64,000 nucleotides of DNA from a virus. The stretch is taken from IMG/VR virus record IMGVR_UViG_3300048582_000084, positions 17,137 to 81,136 of that record, one strand, 5' to 3'. The notes under the pieces were generated by a model that was given only the letters and a program-made list of their open reading frames with translations, was not told the DNA's origin and made no database searches. This document shows, in pieces, positions 34,005-41,009 of this stretch. The position numbers were made by a program, and so were the translations under genes. Every line of letters starts with the position of its first letter. The stretch's first letter is position 1.

Positions 34005-34403
34005 TTACTCACAGAGTTGGGCGTCGAGTTCGACCGGGGCGGTTTGCCCCCGGAAGATCGCGCGGTTGGTCATGGTGGAACGAGCGTTGTAGGTCTGCGC
34101 CAGATCGCGACAGGCCTGTTGAACGGCAGCCATCTCGATACGGAGACGGCGCTTCTCAGCGTCGTTGGTCTCACTGCTTAGGAAGCCCTTGAATTGGGCG
34201 ACCTGACGCGTGCGGGTCTGGAACGTGCCGTTCGCTTGGTGGAACCATTCGTAGTTGGTGATGATGTTGTCGGTCTCCAGCGTGCGCTGAATGACTCGAC
34301 CGGGCGCCGTAGCGACGGATGAGAACGTCCCCGCCATGTTGAGCGCGATAACCAGGGCGACCAGGGCGAGAATCCCACCCAGTGCCCATCCGATGATCTT
34401 CAT
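34005..34403 (-). CDS. Single-span membrane protein
   Basis: 132 residues. An N-terminal transmembrane anchor (IIGWALGGILALVALVIALN) is followed by a helical domain, including NIITNYEWFHQANGTFQTRT, with two Cys near the C-terminal half. It sits directly upstream of the lipoprotein in one unit; together they may act across the envelope. Confidence 0.7.
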   Translation of the reverse strand: MKIIGWALGGILALVALVIALNMAGTFSSVATAPGRVIQRTLETDNIITNYEWFHQANGTFQTRTRQVAQFKGFLSSETNDAEKRRLRIEMAAVQQACRDLAQTYNARSTMTNRAIFRGQTAPVELDAQLCE

Positions 34404-34437
34404 TAAGTATTCAATCTCCGTAGTTGAGTTGTTGACG

Positions 34438-34463
34438 AAAAGGAACCGCCTAAGCGGTTCCTA
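34438..34463 (-). terminator. Terminator after the 34461 gene
   Basis: Stem AGGAACCGC/GCGGTTCCT with T4 on the minus strand. Confidence 0.8.
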
Positions 34464-34685
34464 ATCCCGCTTCGCCCGAATGATCGTGAAGTTGAGTCGA
34501 GACAGGTTGATGTTGCCGTCCAGCCAGACTACCAGCCCGGCGATCCATACAATCACCAGCACGCCGAGCAAGGTGGAGAGCTTAATATCCATCCCGTCAG
34601 AGAGCATGCGGCGGATCGTGGCTACGACACCGAAGACCCACATGCAGAGAATCAAGATCAAGACTAAAGTGCCAAGGATGGTCAT
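34461..34685 (-). CDS. Small two-span membrane protein
   Basis: 74 residues; two hydrophobic segments (ILGTLVLILILCMWVFGVVA and LLGVLVIVWIAGLVVWL) and a basic end. No family recognised. Transcribed after the Nampt gene. Confidence 0.65.
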   Translation of the reverse strand: MTILGTLVLILILCMWVFGVVATIRRMLSDGMDIKLSTLLGVLVIVWIAGLVVWLDGNINLSRLNFTIIRAKRD

Positions 34686-34710
34686 TTCTTTTCCTTATTT
34701 TGTGTGTGTG

Positions 34711-34737
34711 AAAAGGAACCGCTTTCGCGATTCCTAA
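34711..34737 (-). terminator. Imperfect hairpin after the Nampt gene
   Basis: GGAACCGC..GCGATTCC with one mismatch and T4 on the minus strand; a weaker terminator. Confidence 0.6.
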
Positions 34738-34740
34738 TCA

Positions 34741-36135
34741 TTACATACGGTTCGACCGCGCGCGGATATCCGCGAACGTCTGGTCATTGAGTGCGGTGCC
34801 GTTCCCGAACACCGGGTCCAGTACGTCATCCAAGTCTAGGATATCGCCCCCAAACTTATCGACAGTTGTGTACTCGCCGGTCCACCTGTCGCGGACGAGC
34901 GCTAGTCTGCCCGTCTTCGACCGCTTGCCGGGGTCTGTGACCGGGTCCTTCTGCACGTCGCGCCATTGTCCGTTCGCACGGATGGCGCTGCACTTCATCG
35001 CGAACTTCTGCGTGTCACGGTTGATGCCCTGTAGAAGAGCGCCACCCATGCCGAACGCGATGTTGTCGGCAGAGAATCCAGTCTTGGTCAGCTCTTGTAG
35101 AATCGAGGTAATCGAATCCGCATTGATGCCGTCGCCCTGGATGACACGGACGTTGTTCAGGACGTGGTAGCCCTTACTGTTCGTTGTGTACCCAAACTTC
35201 GACGCGAGACGCGCCACCGCCACGACGGGTGTCAGCACGGGATCGCCGCTGTCAGGCCGGATCACGACCGTGGCGCCGCTATTGACGACGTCCTCGCGGA
35301 GCTTGTCGCCCCAGAGATTGTCGATAGCGTTCCAGAGGTCGTAGGAGTCGCTCACCACAGCGACGAGGCTTCCAGGCTTGGCGAACTTCCAGAGCATGTT
35401 TCTGTACGCATGCTCTTCGTTACTCCTACCCCACGAAGTGATCGTGGAGTGTTCCGAAGCAGGGATCGAGAACCCCGCCATGCCAGCCTTGTAGAAGCGG
35501 TTGGCAGCGAGAACACCCTCGACGGTGTCGGAGCCCATGAAGTTGACGAGGTGAGCAGCACCACCAATGGCCGCGCTCTCTGCACTCGACACACCCCTCG
35601 CGCCGAAGTCGTGAAGCTTGAACGGGAGCTGTCCCTCAGGATCGTCCGACGTCTCTGTTAGTGTCTTCCGGATGATCTGCTTGATATGCCAGGACTGCGT
35701 CGCGACCGTCGTCGGATACCAGACCGCTCGCAGGAGCGCCGTCTCAAGATACGACGTCAGCCAGAAGCACTTCGGGTCCGTGTTAACGACGGTCGCCAGC
35801 ACGTTCTTCGTCGGGACCACCAAGCCTTCCGGCACCGCGCGAATCAGCACGGGCAGGAATCCGTCGTGGGCCTTGACGATGTAGTCCCAACCTTCGCGGT
35901 TGAACGGAAGACCATGCGCCTGGAAAAAGGTTTCGGCTTCGTCCACGTCCTTGGCGGAAATGGGCTTCAGCAGGTATCGCTTGATGAACATCTGAAGACC
36001 GAAGAACAGGGTACGGTCGTGGGCGCCGCCGCGAGACTCGATATACGAGTAGACGTACTCGGTGCCGGGCGGGTACTGGACGAAGTGGGAGGACTTATAA
36101 GAGTCCACCATCAGAAGAATGTTGTCGTTGTACAT
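34741..36135 (-). CDS. nadV: Nicotinamide phosphoribosyltransferase (Nampt)
   Basis: 464 residues, the normal length for Nampt. It joins nicotinamide with PRPP to give NMN, the first step of NAD salvage. Typical blocks are visible: DSYKSSHFVQYPPGTEYVYS, the VVIRPDSGDP segment (PRPP/nicotinate site), VIQGDGIN and AFGMGGALLQGINRDTQKFAMK. With the NMNAT-Nudix enzyme at 36957-38024 it makes the two-step pathway called NARP2, known in phages to restore NAD after host defences use it up. Ribosome site GAGGAG, spacer long. Start clear. Confidence 0.94.
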   Translation of the reverse strand: MYNDNILLMVDSYKSSHFVQYPPGTEYVYSYIESRGGAHDRTLFFGLQMFIKRYLLKPISAKDVDEAETFFQAHGLPFNREGWDYIVKAHDGFLPVLIRAVPEGLVVPTKNVLATVVNTDPKCFWLTSYLETALLRAVWYPTTVATQSWHIKQIIRKTLTETSDDPEGQLPFKLHDFGARGVSSAESAAIGGAAHLVNFMGSDTVEGVLAANRFYKAGMAGFSIPASEHSTITSWGRSNEEHAYRNMLWKFAKPGSLVAVVSDSYDLWNAIDNLWGDKLREDVVNSGATVVIRPDSGDPVLTPVVAVARLASKFGYTTNSKGYHVLNNVRVIQGDGINADSITSILQELTKTGFSADNIAFGMGGALLQGINRDTQKFAMKCSAIRANGQWRDVQKDPVTDPGKRSKTGRLALVRDRWTGEYTTVDKFGGDILDLDDVLDPVFGNGTALNDQTFADIRARSNRM

Positions 36136-36223
36136 TGTGGATAAGAACTCCTCTATCCGGTTATGAGTCCCGTCTTTCGAGGACCCAAAAAACAGCGGAA
36201 GAGTACTTCGATACCATAAATTA

Positions 36224-36232
36224 TGTTACAAT
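36224..36232 (+). promoter_or_regulatory. Extended -10 promoter for a leaderless gene
   Basis: TGTTACAAT matches TGnTATAAT with one change. Its last base lies 6 bases before the ATG at 36239 of the GIY-YIG gene, so the transcript should start at or next to the start codon. No ribosome site is present. This supports a leaderless mRNA. Confidence 0.55.
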
Positions 36233-36238
36233 AATTGT

Positions 36239-37021
36239 ATGATTACAAAATACGGATTTATCTACATCACTACTAATACGGCTAATGGTAAGCAGTACAT
36301 AGGCAAGCGTTCGTACATGAAAAACGGGTGGGAGCGTTATCTCGGCTCAGGGAAGCTTCTGCTTCGGGCAATTCGAAAGTACGGGAGGACGTCATTCAGC
36401 CGGGAAATTATCTACGAGTCCTTCTCCAAAGAAGACTTAGATGCCGCCGAAAGGTCGGTCATCCGCAGTCTCAGCGCTGTTGAATCAGAGGCGTTCTATA
36501 ATCTCTCTCCCGGTGGGAGTGGGACATCGTTTGGGTTTATGGGTAAGAAGCATAGTGCCGATACTAGGGCTCGGATGTGCGCTTCAGCCAGGAAGGAAAA
36601 CTCCAGACGGCAGATTACCGATAAACTTCGGAAGGCCACATCGGAGAATGGTAAAAATTCTATTGGAAAGCTTATCGCATATCGTAGAAGTATTGGCTAT
36701 CAGACCGGTGCGGAACACCCAAGGAGTATACCAGTCACCGTCGATGGTGTTCTGTACAACTCAGTGTCTGCGGCCAAAGAAGCAGGGTATCGCTACAAAG
36801 ACATCAAAGCACTTATCGCGGGGGAAGTTAGCGAGATCGACACTAGTACAAAAGGGCGCGGCCCAGCGAAGGCAGCGCACCTATTTGGCGTACATTATCA
36901 ATCAATAGCAGCAGCCTGCCGAGCGCTGGGGCTGACGCGCAGAGAAGTTAAGGCTCTCACAGAGAACGCCACATACACATCAGAATATCTTGGTGGTCCT
37001 CAAACATCATCGACCGCTTGA
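36239..37021 (+). CDS. GIY-YIG homing endonuclease
   Basis: 260 residues on the plus strand, opposite to all neighbours. The GIY-YIG domain is FIYITTNTANGKQYIGKRS...GSGKLLLRAIRKYGRTSFSREII with the later catalytic Glu (LDAAERSVI). It is followed by a GKKHSADTRARM segment (a NUMOD3-like DNA-binding piece) and one or two helix-turn-helix pieces (SVSAAKEAGYRYKDIKALI, QSIAAACRALGLTRREVKAL). This is a free-standing homing endonuclease inserted between the two NAD genes. It overlaps the 3' end of the NMNAT-Nudix gene by 65 bp tail to tail. Confidence 0.92.
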   Translation: MITKYGFIYITTNTANGKQYIGKRSYMKNGWERYLGSGKLLLRAIRKYGRTSFSREIIYESFSKEDLDAAERSVIRSLSAVESEAFYNLSPGGSGTSFGFMGKKHSADTRARMCASARKENSRRQITDKLRKATSENGKNSIGKLIAYRRSIGYQTGAEHPRSIPVTVDGVLYNSVSAAKEAGYRYKDIKALIAGEVSEIDTSTKGRGPAKAAHLFGVHYQSIAAACRALGLTRREVKALTENATYTSEYLGGPQTSSTA

Positions 37022-38024
37022 CGTGGTTGATGTGCCACCACTGCGCCTTACTTGCGTCGCTGGACGCCTTGACCGCTGGCAGTCCATCGCCGTGCGGCGG
37101 TAGGTGGATCAGCGAGGCATGTGTGATCGTGCGACCGCGTAGCGACCGACCTGGGTCATCGAAGACTTTGGTGGTTACGACGTTTCCGCGAAGTACGGCT
37201 TCGGGAACCTTGAGACGCGTCTCTTCGCGAAGCTCGCGGATCGTCGCATCGAGGATGCGCTCGCCTTGGTCTAGGAAGCCCCCAGGAAGCGCCCAGAGAC
37301 CCCTGCCCGGCTCAGCCCGGCGCTCGACCAGTAGGATGTGACTGGACTGCACCACGACCGCGTCCACCGTCACGAAGGTTGGTGGGTATGGGGCGGATGC
37401 CCAAGACGCTCGGTACTTATCGATGAAGGCCTTCTCGGCTTCAAGCTGCTCCCGTGCCGGTGTCCAGTAGAAGCTGCCATCAGCTTCAACGTCCGTGCTG
37501 AGGAACTTCTGGACGCCTACCGGGAGGTAGTCCCACAGCCCCGCGCTGTTCCATTTGGACGAGAAGTAGGCGTTGCGGAAATCAGTCGCGCTGATGGGCT
37601 TGCCCTTCTGCGTGTGCTGTCCGGCCTCCACGAACTTCCATTGAGGAAACATTCGCACATGGGATGCGCCTGCATCCTTGTCGTGACCGACATGGATGAC
37701 GGTAGGGAGGTGTTCGGAATCCGCGCTGAGGATGATGTCGTCAACCGCAGCGACTACCGCCGCTTCCCAGGCACCGTCGTTGTAGACGGAATCCTCAATA
37801 GGAACGAAGGTGACGTGCTTGTTTTCGAAATCGGTCAGGCAGGCGCGAATCATGGTCTCGCGCTCTTCATGCGTAAACGGGTTCTTGACAGTTCGCGGGC
37901 CGAAGCTGGACCCGAGAATGACGATAACGTGGGAAGCCAACGATAGCGCCTGAGTTAGGACGTGAAAGTGGCCAAGATGAAAGGGCTGAAAACGCCCAAT
38001 GTAAACTGCATAGTCTGCTCGCAT
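36957..38024 (-). CDS. nadM: NMN adenylyltransferase-Nudix bifunctional enzyme
   Basis: 355 residues. Residues 1-170 are a nucleotidyltransferase (YIGRFQPFHLGHFHVL with the HxGH site, then ISATDFRNA) of the NadM type that turns NMN plus ATP into NAD. Residues 205-355 are a Nudix hydrolase (GGFLDQGERILDATIRELREE; the last Gly of the Nudix box is Arg). This fusion is known in Synechocystis and Francisella; the Nudix half often acts on ADP-ribose. With Nampt it completes the nicotinamide-to-NAD route. A Nudix that cleaves ADP-ribose would give ribose-5-P for PRPP, but this is inference. Confidence 0.94.
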   Translation of the reverse strand: MRADYAVYIGRFQPFHLGHFHVLTQALSLASHVIVILGSSFGPRTVKNPFTHEERETMIRACLTDFENKHVTFVPIEDSVYNDGAWEAAVVAAVDDIILSADSEHLPTVIHVGHDKDAGASHVRMFPQWKFVEAGQHTQKGKPISATDFRNAYFSSKWNSAGLWDYLPVGVQKFLSTDVEADGSFYWTPAREQLEAEKAFIDKYRASWASAPYPPTFVTVDAVVVQSSHILLVERRAEPGRGLWALPGGFLDQGERILDATIRELREETRLKVPEAVLRGNVVTTKVFDDPGRSLRGRTITHASLIHLPPHGDGLPAVKASSDASKAQWWHINHVKRSMMFEDHQDILMCMWRSL

Positions 38025-38074
38025 AGCAATACTCCATTGCTTAGTTTGGCGACCGCCCGTCTATCGTGACGGTC

Positions 38075-38100
38075 AAAAGGAGACCGGAAGGTCTCCTTTA
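38075..38100 (-). terminator. Terminator after the RlaP-like gene
   Basis: Stem AAAGGAGACC/GGTCTCCTTT, T4 on the minus strand. Confidence 0.85.
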
Positions 38101-38101
38101 T

Positions 38102-38989
38102 TTACCGATACTTACTCAGCAGCCCGTCGATATCTCGGACCAACTGATCTATCGACGGGTCGCGCTGAACTACGACCGCCATCGAGCCGTAGTAGTTCTC
38201 AAGGCAGTCGAGAAGTAAGGCCTTGAGCGCGCGTTCGTTTGCCTGCTCCGGAAGTTTGGATTCGGCGTACTGCTTCTCCAAAGAATGCTCCTTCTCAGTG
38301 AAGTAGCGCTCCAAATCTTCGAACTTCCAGTCACCACGTCGGATCGACTTTAGCTGCTCGCGGTTGCGTTCGATGTCGAGGTCGCCCTCGACGAGGATTT
38401 GCTCGACCTCGTTCAAGAGTCGTACAGTGTGGTAGGCATACTTCAGATCGTAGCCGTGTTCTGCAATCGACTCTGCGCGGGCTGGATTAAGCGACGCGGT
38501 CTTGTCCCTAATCTTGCCCATCTGCCCGTAGGCATAGCCCTTGAACTTCGGCCAGCAGCCTTTATGCAAGAACTCGCGGCGGCGTTCACGGACCATCTCC
38601 GCAACCGGTGTCGTGTGAAGGACACAGCGGCGTGGCGTGAACAGGCTGTTTAGCATGTTCGGATTATTGTCCATGCAAAGCTGAAAGTACTTTACGATGG
38701 AGAAGACCGCGAAGTCGTAGGTCTGGTCCTTGCCGTCCGGATTCTTGATGTGGTGATGTTGCCACTGTTCGAATCGCTTGGGCTGTTCTCCGAAGCCTGG
38801 AATGACGCCCTGTAGGTGGGGGAAGATGTCCTCCTTGGGAGGAACGCAGAATCCGTAGATATCCATGTCGGACGTGTCGGCCGAGACGCCGTAAGCGTTG
38901 CTGCCCATCATCGTCAGGTATGCTGTCTGGCCTGGGAGCCACTTCGGTGGGTGGGCGGCTCCAGCAGCCACCAGTTTGTCGAGGATCAT
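38102..38989 (-). CDS. RlaP-like nucleotidyltransferase
   Basis: 295 residues from the ATG at 38989. The polymerase-beta core motif is MGSNAYGVSADTSDMDIYGF (G-S followed by D-x-D), the hallmark of RlaP/YcgL-type predicted nucleotidyltransferases (PF10127). In comparative genomics RlaP proteins are tied to RNA-repair operons with RNA ligases, Nudix and macrodomain proteins. They are thought to add nucleotides to damaged RNA ends. Here it is close to the NMNAT-Nudix gene and a second Nudix gene. The family call is good; the reaction is not proven. Confidence 0.8.
   Translation of the reverse strand: MILDKLVAAGAAHPPKWLPGQTAYLTMMGSNAYGVSADTSDMDIYGFCVPPKEDIFPHLQGVIPGFGEQPKRFEQWQHHHIKNPDGKDQTYDFAVFSIVKYFQLCMDNNPNMLNSLFTPRRCVLHTTPVAEMVRERRREFLHKGCWPKFKGYAYGQMGKIRDKTASLNPARAESIAEHGYDLKYAYHTVRLLNEVEQILVEGDLDIERNREQLKSIRRGDWKFEDLERYFTEKEHSLEKQYAESKLPEQANERALKALLLDCLENYYGSMAVVVQRDPSIDQLVRDIDGLLSKYR
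38684..38694. repeat. AAAGTACTTTA motif copy 4
   Basis: Exact AAAGTACTTTA inside the RlaP-like gene. Confidence 0.6.
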
Positions 38990-39009
38990 TTTCTTTAGCC
39001 CTGTTGTGC

Positions 39010-39044
39010 AAAAAAGAGGGCAACCCAAACTGGATTGCCCTCTC
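39010..39044 (-). terminator. Terminator before the RlaP-like gene
   Basis: Stem AGAGGGCAA/TTGCCCTCT and a T6 run on the minus strand, 20 bp ahead of the RlaP start. Confidence 0.85.
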
Positions 39045-39050
39045 AACCCG

Positions 39051-39248
39051 TCACAACCGGTCGCGGATAGCGCGCAGTAGCCTCGCCAACACGCGAGAGT
39101 CGATGATCGTCTTGTAGTCGTTGTGCTTGTGCGCCGTACTCACCAGATCGTCGTAGTGACCGGCTTTGACCGCCTGGATGAGGCGAGTCTCTTCCCAGCG
39201 GCGTGTCTCTTCTTCTGCGGCTTCGCGCTGGTCGTCGTAGTGCCCCAT
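39051..39248 (-). CDS. Small charged helical protein
   Basis: 65 residues; the ATG at 39248 overlaps the Nudix stop (TGATG) and has GAGGTG upstream. Highly charged helix (REAAEEETRRWEETRL), with two HYDD motifs. No family recognised. Confidence 0.6.
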   Translation of the reverse strand: MGHYDDQREAAEEETRRWEETRLIQAVKAGHYDDLVSTAHKHNDYKTIIDSRVLARLLRAIRDRL

Positions 39249-39712
39249 CAGCACGCACCTCGCGCGTCGATAGCCTTGAACCCATACTCGATCAGGACTG
39301 GAATATCGGTCTCGCTGAGAGTCAGGCTCATGGGGAGCAACCAGCGAAGGTTGGGCATCAGGTCGAGGTCCGGACGAACCAGTACATCGCCGTCGAAGAT
39401 GCGAACTTCTTCACTCTCGGGAGAACGAACTTCATCGAGGATCGATGGCGGGAGAATGGTGACGAAGCAGTCGATCTCAAATCCAGCCTGTTTGTCCCGT
39501 AGAATAGCGAACTTCTGCCATACGGTGTGGAAAATCGACACACCGGTCTCTTCGCGGAACTCGCGAGCCATTGCGGCATGAGGGTCCTCGCCCGGTTCGA
39601 TCTTACCGCCGACGCCGTTCCATTTCCCTGCCATCCAATCAGGACGGTCTTTCTTAATTAGGGTCACACGAATGTCGTAATCGAAGGCAAAACCTAGTAC
39701 ATAGTGTTGCAT
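39248..39712 (-). CDS. Nudix hydrolase
   Basis: 154 residues with a complete Nudix box, GGKIEPGEDPHAAMAREFREETGV, following GKWNGV as in MutT-type (d)NTP or nucleotide-sugar pyrophosphatases. It may clean damaged or special nucleotides, or decap RNA; the substrate is not visible. Next to the RlaP-like gene, in line with the RNA-repair/NAD neighbourhood. Confidence 0.9.
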   Translation of the reverse strand: MQHYVLGFAFDYDIRVTLIKKDRPDWMAGKWNGVGGKIEPGEDPHAAMAREFREETGVSIFHTVWQKFAILRDKQAGFEIDCFVTILPPSILDEVRSPESEEVRIFDGDVLVRPDLDLMPNLRWLLPMSLTLSETDIPVLIEYGFKAIDARGAC

Positions 39713-39734
39713 CTAAAGTCCTTTAAGTTTGTAG

Positions 39735-39758
39735 AAAGGGAGGCCCGAAGGCCTCCCT
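39735..39758 (-). terminator. Terminator after rIIB
   Basis: Stem GGGAGGCC/GGCCTCCC, loop CGAA; T-run of three on the minus strand. Confidence 0.75.
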
Positions 39759-39765
39759 CAGTCAA

Positions 39766-40950
39766 TCACCAGCGCGAAAGCTGCCAGCGCTTGCTACCAG
39801 ATACGATGTGGACATTCACGACGCGTGCGCCGTCTTCCCAAACGTCAGCAGTTTCGAAGAATTCATCCTCGTCAGGCTGGCAGTCTGCGGCCCACTCGAC
39901 TGTGACAGTCTCAGTCATGAGGTCCCCATCTTCATCAAGCCACCGGATTTGACCCGTCCAGTCTGCCACTTCCTCCATGCAGGAGGCCTTGAAATCCTCA
40001 ATGGCTTCCTCAAGGTCCTCCAGACAGGTCGCGTATTCCTGATCTTCACCATCGACGGTGAAGTGGGCGACCCACTCGTCGTCGTAATCAAGGGCGAAAC
40101 GCACGACGACGCCGTGGATATCTCGGATCACGTCCGTCTCATCTGCCTCCAGAGTACCTCCGGAGGTGAGGTCGGACTCGGCACGCGGCGCGAAGTTCGC
40201 TTCGCTCATGACAGCCGACGAGAAGATCGTAGCCACATCGGCCGGGGCGACCTCACCGATCACGCGGTAACCCGCGCAGCGCATCTTCGCGTTGTTGTAG
40301 TCGCGAGGAATGGCGACCACATCGGCAGGATCGACCTCAACGATGACCACGCGGTCGCCGTTGGAGTAGCTACCAAAGTGCGGCAGATACGACGCCGAGC
40401 AGACGTGCAAGCCGTGCGAACAGGTCTGGTCAGGGTTCTCGTCCACCTGATTGCGCGGGATGCGGAGCGTCTGCCCCACCGCGTTCAGCATGGTGCCGCT
40501 GTGAATGTCGTAGTAATCCTTCCGGACCTTCTTGTAGGCAAGGAACTTACCATCCGGCGTGATCGGAATGTTGGTAGCCTCAAGGAAGTCGTAGAGGCCC
40601 GTCACCGCACGGTTAGACGGGTTGTTCATCAGGCGCTCAAGGAAGTTGGTGAGCGGGCTGATATCGAAGCCCTCGGACAGCATGCTGAGCATGCGACGCG
40701 ACAGCGTCGAGTGTAGCGGCTTTCCGTCGAAGAAGACGGTGTCGTTGGTGATCGTCACCCGACCGGCGCTCTTGGTCTGGATCGCCTGCGGAATGTCGAA
40801 CATCTTGGCGAGCTTGGCCTTGTCGGCGGCGCCAGCCTTCAGGTAGTCCTTGATATCCGCGAAGTTCGGGTGCGAAGTCTTGGCAACGTAGGTCTTGCCG
40901 TCAACGATGACGGTGATCGAGGCGCTGCCGATGATAAACGGAACAGTCAT
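39766..40950 (-). CDS. rIIB: rIIB-like protein
   Basis: 394 residues from the ATG at 40950 with CGGAGAATAAA upstream; longer frames lack a ribosome site. LDFLEATNIPITPDGKFLAYKKVR-type segments (here YDFLEATNIPITPDGKFLAYKK), CSHGLHVCSASYLPHFG and VVAIPRDYNNAKMRCAGYRV match the T4 rIIB family. In T4, rIIA/rIIB protect infection against RexAB exclusion and affect lysis. The C-terminal 140 residues are acidic with EDLEEAIEDFK. It lies 3' to rIIA as in T4. Confidence 0.88.
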   Translation of the reverse strand: MTVPFIIGSASITVIVDGKTYVAKTSHPNFADIKDYLKAGAADKAKLAKMFDIPQAIQTKSAGRVTITNDTVFFDGKPLHSTLSRRMLSMLSEGFDISPLTNFLERLMNNPSNRAVTGLYDFLEATNIPITPDGKFLAYKKVRKDYYDIHSGTMLNAVGQTLRIPRNQVDENPDQTCSHGLHVCSASYLPHFGSYSNGDRVVIVEVDPADVVAIPRDYNNAKMRCAGYRVIGEVAPADVATIFSSAVMSEANFAPRAESDLTSGGTLEADETDVIRDIHGVVVRFALDYDDEWVAHFTVDGEDQEYATCLEDLEEAIEDFKASCMEEVADWTGQIRWLDEDGDLMTETVTVEWAADCQPDEDEFFETADVWEDGARVVNVHIVSGSKRWQLSRW

Positions 40951-41009
40951 TTTATTCTCCGTAATAGGGGGTTTGGGAGTGGGGAGAGACACGGCTCTCC
41001 CCACCAAGA

